A stretch of 7,264 bases of DNA, taken from the NCBI GenBank assembly GCA_023429545.1, contig JAEYUU010000577.1:1-7264 (forward strand). Reading direction: 5' to 3'. The notes under the pieces are model-generated. The model ran no database searches. It had not been told where the DNA came from and worked only from the letters and a program-made list of their open reading frames with translations. This DNA is from Verrucomicrobiota bacterium (lineage in GTDB: Bacteria; Verrucomicrobiota; Verrucomicrobiia; Verrucomicrobiales; Verrucomicrobiaceae). Of this stretch, positions 1 to 6,313 are shown piece by piece (within the stretch, counting starts at the first letter, position 1; every line of letters begins with the position of its first letter). Both the position numbers and the translations under genes were made by a program.

Positions 1-544
1 CGGCGGCGGGTTCGTCGAGGAGGAGGAGCTTGGGCTTGGTGGCCAGGGCGCGGACGATTTCCAGGCGGCGCTGGTCTCCGTAGGAGAGGCACTTGCAGGG
101 TTCCTCCGCCATGCCTTCGAGACCGAAGATGCCGAGAAGATCCATCACCTCGGCGGCGAGCAGCGTCTCCTCATCACGGAAGGCACGGGCGCGCAACAGC
201 GAGTGAGCGATGCCGTGCTTGATATGCATCAGCATGGCGGAGCGCACGTTGTCGAAGACGGACATGGAGGCGAAGAGCCGGATGTTCTGGAACGTCCTGG
301 CGATGCCCATGCGCGTGATCTGGTGCGGCTTGTGACCGGGAACGCGCACACCGTTGAAGCGGATGCCGCCAGCGGTGGGCTGGTACACGCCCGTAATGAG
401 ATTGAAGACGGTGGTCTTGCCCGCGCCATTCGGGCCGATGAGGCCGAGCAATTCGCCGGATTTCACTGAAAAAGACAGATCTCCCACGGCCCGCAGTCCA
501 CCGAACTGCACCGTCACATTGTCGAGCTCCAGGGTCGCGCTCAT
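1..544 (-). CDS. livG: Liv-type ABC importer ATPase (LivG), C-terminus cut by window edge
   Basis: This is the cytoplasmic ATP-hydrolysing subunit that powers the LivHM permease. I translated it by hand from the ATG at 542-544; 181 residues are visible, starting MSATLELDNV. The motifs appear in the expected order: Walker A GPNGAGKTT at residues 37-45, Q-loop Q86 in TFQN, ABC signature LSYGDQRR at 153-160, and Walker B LLLLDEP at 173-179. The frame runs off the left edge just after DEPAA. LivG proteins are usually about 255 residues, so the D-loop, switch histidine and C-terminal segment, roughly 75 residues, are missing from view. The start codon overlaps the livM stop as ATGA, and no strong Shine-Dalgarno is visible, so translation probably depends on coupling to livM. 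The family is secure. The GLIGPNGAGKTT context and the position directly after livM favour LivG over LivF. Confidence 0.95.
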   Translation of the reverse strand, partial: MSATLELDNVTVQFGGLRAVGDLSFSVKSGELLGLIGPNGAGKTTVFNLITGVYQPTAGGIRFNGVRVPGHKPHQITRMGIARTFQNIRLFASMSVFDNVRSAMLMHIKHGIAHSLLRARAFRDEETLLAAEVMDLLGIFGLEGMAEEPCKCLSYGDQRRLEIVRALATKPKLLLLDEPAA

Positions 545-1509
545 GCCGATTTCTTTTTGCGTTGGAGCACCACGTTGGGCAGCAGGCCCTGAGGACGCAC
601 GATCATCATGATGATGAGGAGGAGGGCAAAGATGATCATGCGGTACTGCTCCACATCGCGGAGGAATTCGTTGAGCACGGTGAGCACCACGGCGGCGATG
701 ACCACGCCCAGGGTGCTGCCCATGCCTCCGAGGATGACCATTACCACGACATCCACCGATTTCAGGAAGCCGAATCCCTCCGCGGAAATGGTGGTGCGGA
801 GGTGCGCATAGAGTCCGCCGGCGAGCCCCGCGAAGAACGCGCCGATGACAAACGCGGTCACCTTGTAGCGCACGGTATTGATGCCCATGGATTCACCGGC
901 GACCTCGTCATCCCGCACCACGAGGAAGCCGCGTCCGTAGGTGGAGTTCACCATGGAGCCGACCACGTAGACAGAGATGGCGGCGATGGCGAAGACCCAG
1001 AAGAAATTCGTGTACGGCTCGATGCCCTTGAGGCCCAGGGCGCCGCCGAAGGGGCCGTCCGCACTGGTGTTGGTGAAAACCACGCGGACGATCTCATTGA
1101 AGCCCAGCGTCACGATGGCGAGGTAGTCCCCTCGCAGACGCAGCGAGGGCACGCCGACCATCCAGCCAAGCATGGCGGCAAAGAGACCGCCCATCACCAG
1201 AGCCACAATGAAGACGACGCTGTGGCCGAAGACACCGCCGCCAAGGACCTGTGCGAATTGCTCGCCAGACTGCAACGTGATCACCGCGGACCCATACGCG
1301 CCGACCGCCATGAATGCCGCGTGGCCCAGGGAGAACTGGCCTGTATGGCCATTCACCAGATTCAGGCTCACGGCGAGGATCACATTGATCCCCACATTGA
1401 GCATGATGTCCATGTAGTAGTCGTCTATGCGATCCGCCAGGAGCGAGACAACCAGGCTCACGGCGAGTGCCGCGAAGAGAAACAGGTGGGTGCCGTATTT
1501 CTTGATCAT
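541..1509 (-). CDS. livM: Liv-type ABC importer permease LivM
   Basis: This inner-membrane permease subunit pairs with LivH to form the translocation channel for branched-chain amino acids or related solutes. The 322-residue product is full length for the family. It begins with a short basic stretch and a first membrane helix (about residues 8-24), followed by further strongly hydrophobic segments near 34-52, 96-118, 169-188, 216-236, 253-281 and 290-305. LivM landmarks are present: NGHTGQFSLGHAAFMAVGAY (53-72), PSLRLRGDYLAIVTLGFNEI (121-140), the cytoplasmic coupling loop around GRGFLVVRDDEVAGESMGIN (192-211) that contacts the ATPase, and ILGGMGSTLG (259-268). A KKK tail closes the protein. 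The ATG start overlaps the livH stop as ATGA (1506-1509), and the stop overlaps the livG start in the same way. The family call is secure; the exact substrate is not readable from the sequence. Confidence 0.96.
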   Translation of the reverse strand: MIKKYGTHLFLFAALAVSLVVSLLADRIDDYYMDIMLNVGINVILAVSLNLVNGHTGQFSLGHAAFMAVGAYGSAVITLQSGEQFAQVLGGGVFGHSVVFIVALVMGGLFAAMLGWMVGVPSLRLRGDYLAIVTLGFNEIVRVVFTNTSADGPFGGALGLKGIEPYTNFFWVFAIAAISVYVVGSMVNSTYGRGFLVVRDDEVAGESMGINTVRYKVTAFVIGAFFAGLAGGLYAHLRTTISAEGFGFLKSVDVVVMVILGGMGSTLGVVIAAVVLTVLNEFLRDVEQYRMIIFALLLIIMMIVRPQGLLPNVVLQRKKKSA

Positions 1510-2429
1510 ACTTTCTCGCGTTCGACTTTGCCGAGAAGACCTGAGGGCTTGAAGAGAAGGATGAGGATCAGGATGACGAACGCCACACCGTCCTTGTATC
1601 CAGAGGGGATGCCGATGTCCTGGCTGTAGCCGGCCACCAGCGTCTCCGTGACACCAATGATGAGACCGCCGAGCGCCGCGCCGGGAATGTTTCCAATGCC
1701 GCCGAGCACGGCTGCCACGAATGCCTTCAAGCCCGGAAGGATGCCCATGAAGGGCTCAATCGAGGGATACAGTGAGGCGTAGAGGATGCCGCCCGCCGCC
1801 GCCAGCGCGGAGCCGAGGCCGAAGGTGAAGGAAATGACGACGCTGTTGTTCACGCCCATGAGCGTGGCGGCCGTGGGATTGAGTGACAGGGCGCGCATGG
1901 CGAGGCCCATCTTTGTCTTCATCACGATGAAGCGCAGGGCAATGAGCAGCGCCACGGTGGTAGCGAGCACGATGACCTGCGTATTGGAGACGTAGAGACC
2001 ACCCATCCCGGAGATGTTGTGCTTGGGAATGAGGTCGGGGAAGGGGCGCTGCGTCGCTCCGAAGATGAGCTGACCGGTGTACTCCAAGAACAACGACACG
2101 CCGATCGCGGTGATGAGCACATTCAGGCGCGGCCGGCTCCGCAGCGGCCGGTACGCCAGGAACTCGATGAGAATGCCCAGCGCGGCGCAGATGGCCATGG
2201 AGAGCAGCAGGATGATCATCGCGCTGAGGGGCGCGGGGAGCGCACCCATCAGCGGGAGGAGCGCCTTGTGCAGGTAGTACCCGCTGAAGGCGCCGAGCAT
2301 GAAGACATCTCCATGCGCGAAGTTGATGAAGCGCAGCACCCCGTACACCATCGTGTAGCCCAGGGCGATGAGTGCGTAGATGGCCCCGAGGAAAAGGCCG
2401 TTGAGCAACTGCTGGATGAACTGCTCCAA
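1506..2429 (-). CDS. livH: Liv-type ABC importer permease LivH
   Basis: This is the second integral-membrane subunit of the importer, 307 residues and normal length. The N-terminal block QQLLNGLFLGAIYALIALGY (6-25) followed by YGVLRFINFAHGDVFMLGAF (29-48) is the classic LivH opening. The coupling loop is at KTKMGLAMRALSLNPTAATL (171-190), and VLGGIGNIPGAALGG (241-255) matches the conserved late motif. The protein ends in the usual KPSGLLGK tail (294-301). The start codon is TTG at 2427-2429. It is chosen because an in-frame TAA, the stop of the upstream binding-protein gene, lies only two codons before it, and because the alignment to the family begins immediately. A perfect TAAGGAG lies upstream but only two bases from the TTG, which is unusually close. 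Coupled reinitiation after the upstream stop is the likely mode of translation. Confidence 0.95.
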   Translation of the reverse strand: MEQFIQQLLNGLFLGAIYALIALGYTMVYGVLRFINFAHGDVFMLGAFSGYYLHKALLPLMGALPAPLSAMIILLLSMAICAALGILIEFLAYRPLRSRPRLNVLITAIGVSLFLEYTGQLIFGATQRPFPDLIPKHNISGMGGLYVSNTQVIVLATTVALLIALRFIVMKTKMGLAMRALSLNPTAATLMGVNNSVVISFTFGLGSALAAAGGILYASLYPSIEPFMGILPGLKAFVAAVLGGIGNIPGAALGGLIIGVTETLVAGYSQDIGIPSGYKDGVAFVILILILLFKPSGLLGKVEREKV

Positions 2430-2431
2430 GG

Positions 2432-2438
2432 CTCCTTA
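2432..2438 (-). promoter_or_regulatory. livH ribosome-binding site fused to upstream stop codon
   Basis: On the minus strand the sequence reads TAAGGAG-CC-TTG. The TAA is the stop of the substrate-binding protein gene, and the same bases make a seven-base anti-SD match. The spacer to the TTG start of livH is only two bases, shorter than the usual five to nine. This arrangement suggests termination-reinitiation coupling, and it decides the livH start because nothing in frame precedes it. Confidence 0.7.
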
Positions 2439-3584
2439 GGGGGCGACGGTTTCGACGTACACGAATTTGCCGTCCTTGATCGTCAGAATGACCGCCGGCT
2501 TGTTGGCATTGCGGTCCTTGTCCAGCGTGATGACTCCGGTGATGCCCGCGTGATCCTTGGTGGCGGCGATGGCATCGCGCAGAGCCTTGCCTTCCGTGGT
2601 GCCAGCCTTCTTGATGGCGGCGGCGAGGATCATCATGGAGTCATACCCCAGGGCGGCCATGGCGTCCGGCACGTTGCCGTGCTTTGCCTTGTACTTTGCG
2701 ATGAAGTCCTGGATGATCGGTGACTTGTCCTCCGCGGAGAAGTGGTTGGAGAAGAAGCTGCCTTCGATGGCCTTGCCCGCGACTTCCACGAGGGAGGGGG
2801 AGTCCCAGCCATCGCCACCCAGGAGCGGTGCGGCGATGCCGAGTTCGCGTGCCTGCACGGCGATGAGGCCGGTCTCATTGTAGTAGCCGGAGGCGAGGAT
2901 GGCATCCGGGGCGCCGTCCTTCAGCTTCGTGAGCTGCGCCTTGAAGTCTTTGTCACCGGAGCTGTAGCTCTGCTCACCCACGATGGTGCCGCCGTTCTTG
3001 GTGAAGTACTCCTTGAAGAACTGGGAGAGGCCCACGCTGTAGTCCTGCTTCACGTCCGTCATCACGGCGACCTTCTTCCAGCCGCGGGCCAGGGCGAACT
3101 TCGCCATCACCGTGCCCTGGAAGGGATCGATGAAGCACACGCGGAAGATGTGGTCGCCCTCGGCGGTCACCTTCGGATTCGTGGAGGCCGGAGAGATCAT
3201 GGGGATGCCCGCCTTCTGCGCGATGGGCGCCATTTCCAGGGAGCGGCCGGAGGCGACTTCCCCGAGGAGTGCGACGACGTTCTCACGGGAGATGAGCTTC
3301 TTCGCCACGGTGCCGGCTTCTCCCTGCTTGGACTGGTCGTCCTCCGTGATGAGCTTCACCTGCTTGCCCAGCAGACCGCCTGCGGCATTGATTTCATCCA
3401 CGGCCATCTGGGTCCCGGCGTGGGAGGACTGGCCGAAAGTGGCCGTGCCGCCGGTCAGGGCGGCGACTTCACCTACCACGATGGTGCTGGCATTGCCGCC
3501 GGCTTCCTTCTTGCAATGGGTGAGTCCTGCCAGGGCGAGGCCGCACAGGCCTGTGAGGAGAAAACTGCGTCTTGGGAAATCCAT
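2436..3584 (-). CDS. Liv-type ABC transporter substrate-binding protein (LivJ/LivK-like lipoprotein)
   Basis: This is the extracytoplasmic solute-capture subunit of the importer, 382 residues, of the type I periplasmic-binding fold (Peripla_BP_6/ANF-receptor type). After the signal region the mature protein starts with the family pattern IVVGEVAALTGGTATFGQSS (35-54) and AVDEINAAGGLLGKQVKLI (61-79). It continues with ISPASTNPKVT (130-140), the hinge-side ligand loop where LivJ binds the amino-acid head group, then VAVMTDVKQDYSVG (172-185), YYNETG (234-239) and GGDGWDSPSL (256-265). The N-terminus has PRRSFLL (4-10), a short hydrophobic core and Cys24, suggesting a membrane-anchored lipoprotein, possibly Tat-exported; the residue before Cys24 is His, which is atypical. 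It is first gene of the liv operon and lies nine bases in frame from livH. No clear Shine-Dalgarno precedes the ATG at 3582-3584. LivJ-like binding proteins also serve amide, urea or aromatic uptake, so substrate is left open. Confidence 0.93.
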   Translation of the reverse strand: MDFPRRSFLLTGLCGLALAGLTHCKKEAGGNASTIVVGEVAALTGGTATFGQSSHAGTQMAVDEINAAGGLLGKQVKLITEDDQSKQGEAGTVAKKLISRENVVALLGEVASGRSLEMAPIAQKAGIPMISPASTNPKVTAEGDHIFRVCFIDPFQGTVMAKFALARGWKKVAVMTDVKQDYSVGLSQFFKEYFTKNGGTIVGEQSYSSGDKDFKAQLTKLKDGAPDAILASGYYNETGLIAVQARELGIAAPLLGGDGWDSPSLVEVAGKAIEGSFFSNHFSAEDKSPIIQDFIAKYKAKHGNVPDAMAALGYDSMMILAAAIKKAGTTEGKALRDAIAATKDHAGITGVITLDKDRNANKPAVILTIKDGKFVYVETVAP

Positions 3585-3610
3585 GCCGCGAGATTAGGCA
3601 GCATGCCGCG
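3582..3610. repeat. 9-bp direct repeat over the liv operon start
   Basis: CATGCCGCG occurs at 3582-3590 and again at 3602-3610, a centre spacing of 20 bp, about two helical turns. The first copy contains the start codon of the substrate-binding gene (minus strand), and the second lies inside the candidate promoter spacer. It could be an operator for a dimeric regulator or simple chance in GC-rich DNA. No regulator gene is in the window. Confidence 0.3.
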
Positions 3611-3619
3611 TGCCGACAA
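3591..3619 (-). promoter_or_regulatory. Candidate promoter of the liv operon, close to a leaderless position
   Basis: On the minus strand, TTGTCG (3614-3619, 4/6 to the -35 consensus) is followed after exactly 17 bases by TAATCT (3591-3596, 3/6 to the -10 consensus). Only six bases separate the -10 from the ATG of the substrate-binding gene, so a transcript from here would begin at or next to the start codon. The absence of a visible Shine-Dalgarno fits a leaderless message, but the boxes are weak and this is a guess. Confidence 0.25.
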
Positions 3620-3692
3620 GGGGTAAATGCGGCTGGGATCCCGTTTTTGCGCAGACGGCGTGTGACGTTTTTTTGCCTTTCTGAATGCTGGC

Positions 3693-4571
3693 TCAAACCG
3701 TGGCGAACATGTTCAGCTCGTCCGCATTGCGCTGTGCCGCCGCCTTCAGACCGGGCAGCAGGCCGGCGATGGCGAGATCCGCTGGCTTGCGATTCTCAAA
3801 GACACGCACGGTTTCGTAGCCCGCCCTTTGCAGCTTCTCGAGCGCGAAGATGAAGTTTTCCCCCACGCGCGTCGGCTTGTGAGAGTCTGAGCCCACCACC
3901 ACCGGGATGCCGCGGGCCTTCATCATGCTGAGCATGGAGAGGCTGGGGTTCATCTGGGAATAACTCTTGTGCACGCCGGAGGTGTTCAGCTCCATGGCCA
4001 CGCCGGTCTTCGCGATGCGGTCCAGCGCGGCGGTGACATTTTCCTCCCATTCACCCGGGACCCACTCGCTTGAGCGATAGTTCTTGATGAGGTCCGGGTG
4101 CGCGAGGCAGTCGAAGAGGCCCGTCTCCGCGGAGGCGGCGAGGTTCTCCCAATAGCTGCGGCGGAAGTCCGCCGGGCTGCCGAGACCAAAGCGCGAATGG
4201 TACTCCGGCCCCTGCCAGTGCACGGAACCCAGGATGTAATTAAAGTCCGCACGACCGTGCAGATACTGCACCCAGTCCTCGAACCCGGGGAAGTAGTCCG
4301 ACTCCATGCCCAGACGCACGTCGAGCCTGCCCGCGTAGTGGTCGCGGCAGCGGTGCACCAGGGCCACGTATTCGTCGAACTGGGAGTCATCCATGCGCAC
4401 ATGGGGCCAGAAGCCGCGTGGCATGGGGCTGTGACAGGTGAAGATGATGCCGGCCAGACCGCGATTCAGCGCAAACTCGGCATACTCCTCCGGCAGACCC
4501 CGCGCATGCTTGCACAGCGTGGTGTGCATGTGGGAGTCGTAGTAGTGCGGTACCGGGTGGGGAGCTTCCAT
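3693..4571 (-). CDS. PHP-domain phosphoesterase, histidinol-phosphatase (HisJ/HisK) family
   Basis: This is a probable metal-dependent phosphatase acting on L-histidinol phosphate (histidine biosynthesis) or a similar small phosphomonoester in the cytoplasm. With the ATG at 4569-4571 it has 292 residues, normal for the family. All PHP trinuclear metal ligands are visible: DSHMHTTLCKHA (12-23, giving H14, H16, H22), TCHSP (H47), GMESDY (E90), GSVHW (H118), LAHPD (H158) and GSDSHKP (D229, H231). Late sequence FENRKP (258-263) is also typical of the HisK group. The frame can be extended to a TTG at 4629-4631, adding 20 basic residues with no family counterpart. I prefer the ATG because the PHP signature starts within about ten residues of it, although neither start has a good Shine-Dalgarno. 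It stands alone, divergent from the next gene and upstream of the liv operon, with no his genes in view, so the histidine role is an inference from family. Confidence 0.9.
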   Translation of the reverse strand: MEAPHPVPHYYDSHMHTTLCKHARGLPEEYAEFALNRGLAGIIFTCHSPMPRGFWPHVRMDDSQFDEYVALVHRCRDHYAGRLDVRLGMESDYFPGFEDWVQYLHGRADFNYILGSVHWQGPEYHSRFGLGSPADFRRSYWENLAASAETGLFDCLAHPDLIKNYRSSEWVPGEWEENVTAALDRIAKTGVAMELNTSGVHKSYSQMNPSLSMLSMMKARGIPVVVGSDSHKPTRVGENFIFALEKLQRAGYETVRVFENRKPADLAIAGLLPGLKAAAQRNADELNMFATV

Positions 4572-4702
4572 GAAAGGGGGCAATGTTACATACGTGCGCG
4601 CGCGTCGCAAGGAGGCGGGGGTGCGTGACAAGTTTTACCCCCCGTTCACCGATGACGCTTGACTCTCGCGCCGCTGCCCGTTGACTGCCGGATCCCCCTC
4701 TC
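4572..4702. other. Divergent intergenic region between the PHP phosphatase and the AP-fold gene
   Basis: These 131 bases separate two divergent start codons and must carry both promoters. I see no convincing -35/-10 pair in either direction. Notable elements are two TTGACT hexamers on the plus strand (4659-4664 and 4681-4686, 22 bp apart) without a matching -10 box, a TTGTCA on the minus strand (4626-4631), and an alternating purine-pyrimidine tract at 4587-4605 rich in CG steps. An in-frame TGA at 4682-4684 fixes the rightward gene's start to the ATG at 4703. Confidence 0.5.
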
Positions 4703-6103
4703 ATGCAGCGCACTGCCATTCTGAACGTTGTCGGCCTCACGCCCCGTCTCATCTGTGAGGCCACGCCGAATATTCGTGCCTTCATGGAGCGCAACCGCAT
4801 CGCACGGGTGCAGCCCGGACTTCCCGCGGTGACGTGCACGATGCAGAGCACGTACCTCACGGGCCGGCTGCCTCGCGACCACGGCATCGTGGGGAATGGA
4901 TGGTACGATCGTGAGTACTCGGAGCACCGCTTCTGGAAGCAGAGCAACAATCTCGTGACCGGTGAGAAACTGTGGGAGGCGCTGCGCCGGGTGGATCCTG
5001 AGTTCACGTGCGCGAAGCTCTTCTGGTGGTTCAACATGTACTCCAGCGCGGACTTCGCCATCACGCCGCGCCCGCTGTATCCGGCGGATGGACGTAAGGT
5101 CTTCGACATCCACACGCAACCCATGGGCATGCGGGAGCGGATCAAGAAGGACCTGGGCGCCTTTCCCTTTCCACATTTCTGGGGTCCGGCCTCGAGCATC
5201 GAGAGCACGGCGTGGATCGCGCAATCCGCGAAGTGGGTGGAGGAGAAGTGCTGGCCCAGCCTGAACCTCGTGTACCTGCCGCACCTGGACTATGACCTGC
5301 AGCGCTACGGCCCGGACATGGAGAAGATCACCACGGCGCTCAAGGAGATCGATGACGTGGTGGGCGACCTGATCACCTTCTTCGAGAATCGCAGCATCAA
5401 GGTGATCCTGCTCAGCGAGTACGGCATCACCGAGGTGGACCGCCCCGTGCACCTGAACCGTATCTTCCGTGAGAAAGGCTGGCTGAGCATCAAGAACGAG
5501 CTTGGGCGGGAGACGCTCGACCTGGGAGGGAGCAAGGTGGTGATGATCCCGGATCACCAGGTGGCCCATATCTACTTCAATGATTATTCAATCGCCCCGC
5601 AGGTGATCGAGTTGCTGCAGAACACGCCCGGTGTGCAGCAGATCCTGGGCAAGCAGGAAAAGTTCTTCGCGGGACTGGATCACTACCGCAGCGGCGATCT
5701 CGTGGTGGTGTCCGACTTCCGGAGCTGGTTCACGTACTACTATTGGGAGAACGACAAGATGGCTCCCGACTTCGCGCGCTGCGTGGACATCCATCGCAAG
5801 CCGGGATACGACCCCGTGGAGCTCTTTCTCGATCCGAAGATCAAGCGACCCAAGCTGAAGCTCGGCTGGAAGCTCGCGCTGAAGACGATGCGCATGCGTA
5901 CGCTCTTTGACGTGATCCCGCTGGATGCCACGCTGGTGAAGGGATCTCATGGCCGCGTGCCGGATGACACGCAGGACTGGCCGGTGCTGATTGGAGATCT
6001 GCCGAACCTGCCCAGGTCCATGAGCCTCTCCGCACATGAGGTCTTCGGGCATCTGTACGAACACTCCGCGCGCGGGAGCGGGTATGGCAGGGTGGGAGTT
6101 TAA
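4703..6103 (+). CDS. Alkaline phosphatase/nucleotide pyrophosphatase superfamily protein with altered active site (ebo-associated type)
   Basis: The 466-residue protein has no signal peptide or membrane segment, so it is probably cytoplasmic. It has the frame of the NPP branch of the alkaline-phosphatase superfamily: LNVVGLTPRLI (7-17), TPNIRAF (21-27), PAVTCTMQSTYLTGRLPRDH (41-60) with the nucleophile-position T44, GIVGNGWYD (61-69), a helix-rich middle, YLPHLDYDLQRYGP (191-204), VILLSEYGITEVDRPVHLNR (234-253) and GSHGRVPDD (414-422). Compared with NPP ligands, the first Asp is V10, the DxxxH motif is D196...Q200, and the SDHG motif is S-E239-Y240-G. T44, D196 and H416 remain. From memory, close relatives in cyanobacteria and other phyla share these changes and accompany the ebo cluster, which is linked to precursor export for compounds such as scytonemin; that link is not testable here. 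The start is fixed by an in-frame TGA 18 bases upstream; the Shine-Dalgarno is weak. The substrate is unknown, and it may be a non-catalytic or atypical enzyme. Confidence 0.85.
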   Translation: MQRTAILNVVGLTPRLICEATPNIRAFMERNRIARVQPGLPAVTCTMQSTYLTGRLPRDHGIVGNGWYDREYSEHRFWKQSNNLVTGEKLWEALRRVDPEFTCAKLFWWFNMYSSADFAITPRPLYPADGRKVFDIHTQPMGMRERIKKDLGAFPFPHFWGPASSIESTAWIAQSAKWVEEKCWPSLNLVYLPHLDYDLQRYGPDMEKITTALKEIDDVVGDLITFFENRSIKVILLSEYGITEVDRPVHLNRIFREKGWLSIKNELGRETLDLGGSKVVMIPDHQVAHIYFNDYSIAPQVIELLQNTPGVQQILGKQEKFFAGLDHYRSGDLVVVSDFRSWFTYYYWENDKMAPDFARCVDIHRKPGYDPVELFLDPKIKRPKLKLGWKLALKTMRMRTLFDVIPLDATLVKGSHGRVPDDTQDWPVLIGDLPNLPRSMSLSAHEVFGHLYEHSARGSGYGRVGV

Positions 6104-6130
6104 CGCAAAGCAGCGAAGCAGTTCATGGAG

Positions 6131-6175
6131 GTTAGGCCTCCGGCCTGACTGTGGGCGTTGGGCCTCTGGCCTGAC
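6131..6175. repeat. Two tandem copies of a 19-bp palindromic repeat, 26-bp period
   Basis: GTTAGGCCTCCGGCCTGAC (6131-6149) and GTTGGGCCTCTGGCCTGAC (6157-6175) match at 17 of 19 positions and are separated by seven bases. Each is internally palindromic: AGGCC-TCC-GGCCT in the first, GGCC-TCT-GGCC in the second. The first could also fold as GGAGG...CCTCC using bases from 6127. They lie just after the AP-fold gene stop with no T-tract, so they are not obvious terminators. A REP-like dispersed intergenic element is the best guess. Confidence 0.65.
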
Positions 6176-6237
6176 GGTAACTCTCACTCGGGCAGTCCAA
6201 AGGCAAGGGTGCCATGGTGCTTGTCACACCCAGCTCC

Positions 6238-6267
6238 AAAAAGGAAACCACCCATGAGGTGGCTTCC
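6238..6267 (-). terminator. Rho-independent terminator of the phosphohexomutase gene
   Basis: Read on the minus strand, GGAAGCCACC-TCATG-GGTGGTTTCC forms a ten-base-pair stem (one G-T wobble) with a five-base loop, followed at once by TTTTT. It begins 46 bases after the stop codon of the mutase gene. In the plus direction the stem has a mismatch and is followed by ATTCTC, so the polarity is clearly leftward. Confidence 0.8.
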
Positions 6268-6313
6268 ATTCTCATCGAGCGAAGTCGAGCAATTGAAATG
6301 CAGGCCGCTGCGC

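Noticed and set aside
562..1629. 355-residue plus-strand open frame opposite livM/livH
   Set aside because: It is antisense to well-supported livM, and its composition (very rich in His, Glu and Asp) is the complement of hydrophobic codons. It is a shadow frame in GC-rich DNA.
2019..3626. Plus-strand open frames of 234 and 294 residues opposite livH and the binding-protein gene
   Set aside because: They are antisense to genes with clear family motifs, show no recognisable domain, and have low-complexity acidic/His-rich composition.
3650..3674. Seven-T run after a GC-rich stretch as a plus-strand terminator
   Set aside because: No stable stem forms upstream of the T-run, and no plus-strand gene ends here.
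4572..4631. TTG-initiated N-terminal extension of the PHP phosphatase
   Set aside because: The added 20 residues are basic with no PHP counterpart, and the ATG at 4571 already gives a full-length enzyme. Not excluded, but less likely.
4659..4686. Two TTGACT hexamers as -35 boxes for the AP-fold gene
   Set aside because: No acceptable -10 box lies 16-18 bases downstream of either copy; the second would put transcription start inside the coding region.
4387..6187. Minus-strand open frames (273, 307 and 199 residues) over the AP-fold gene
   Set aside because: The plus-strand frame carries all the motifs; these are complementary shadows without recognisable motifs.
6207..6231. GGGTG...CACCC inverted repeat upstream of the mutase terminator
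   Set aside because: There are only five pairs with a 15-base loop and no T-tract; the neighbouring ten-pair stem with T5 is the real terminator.
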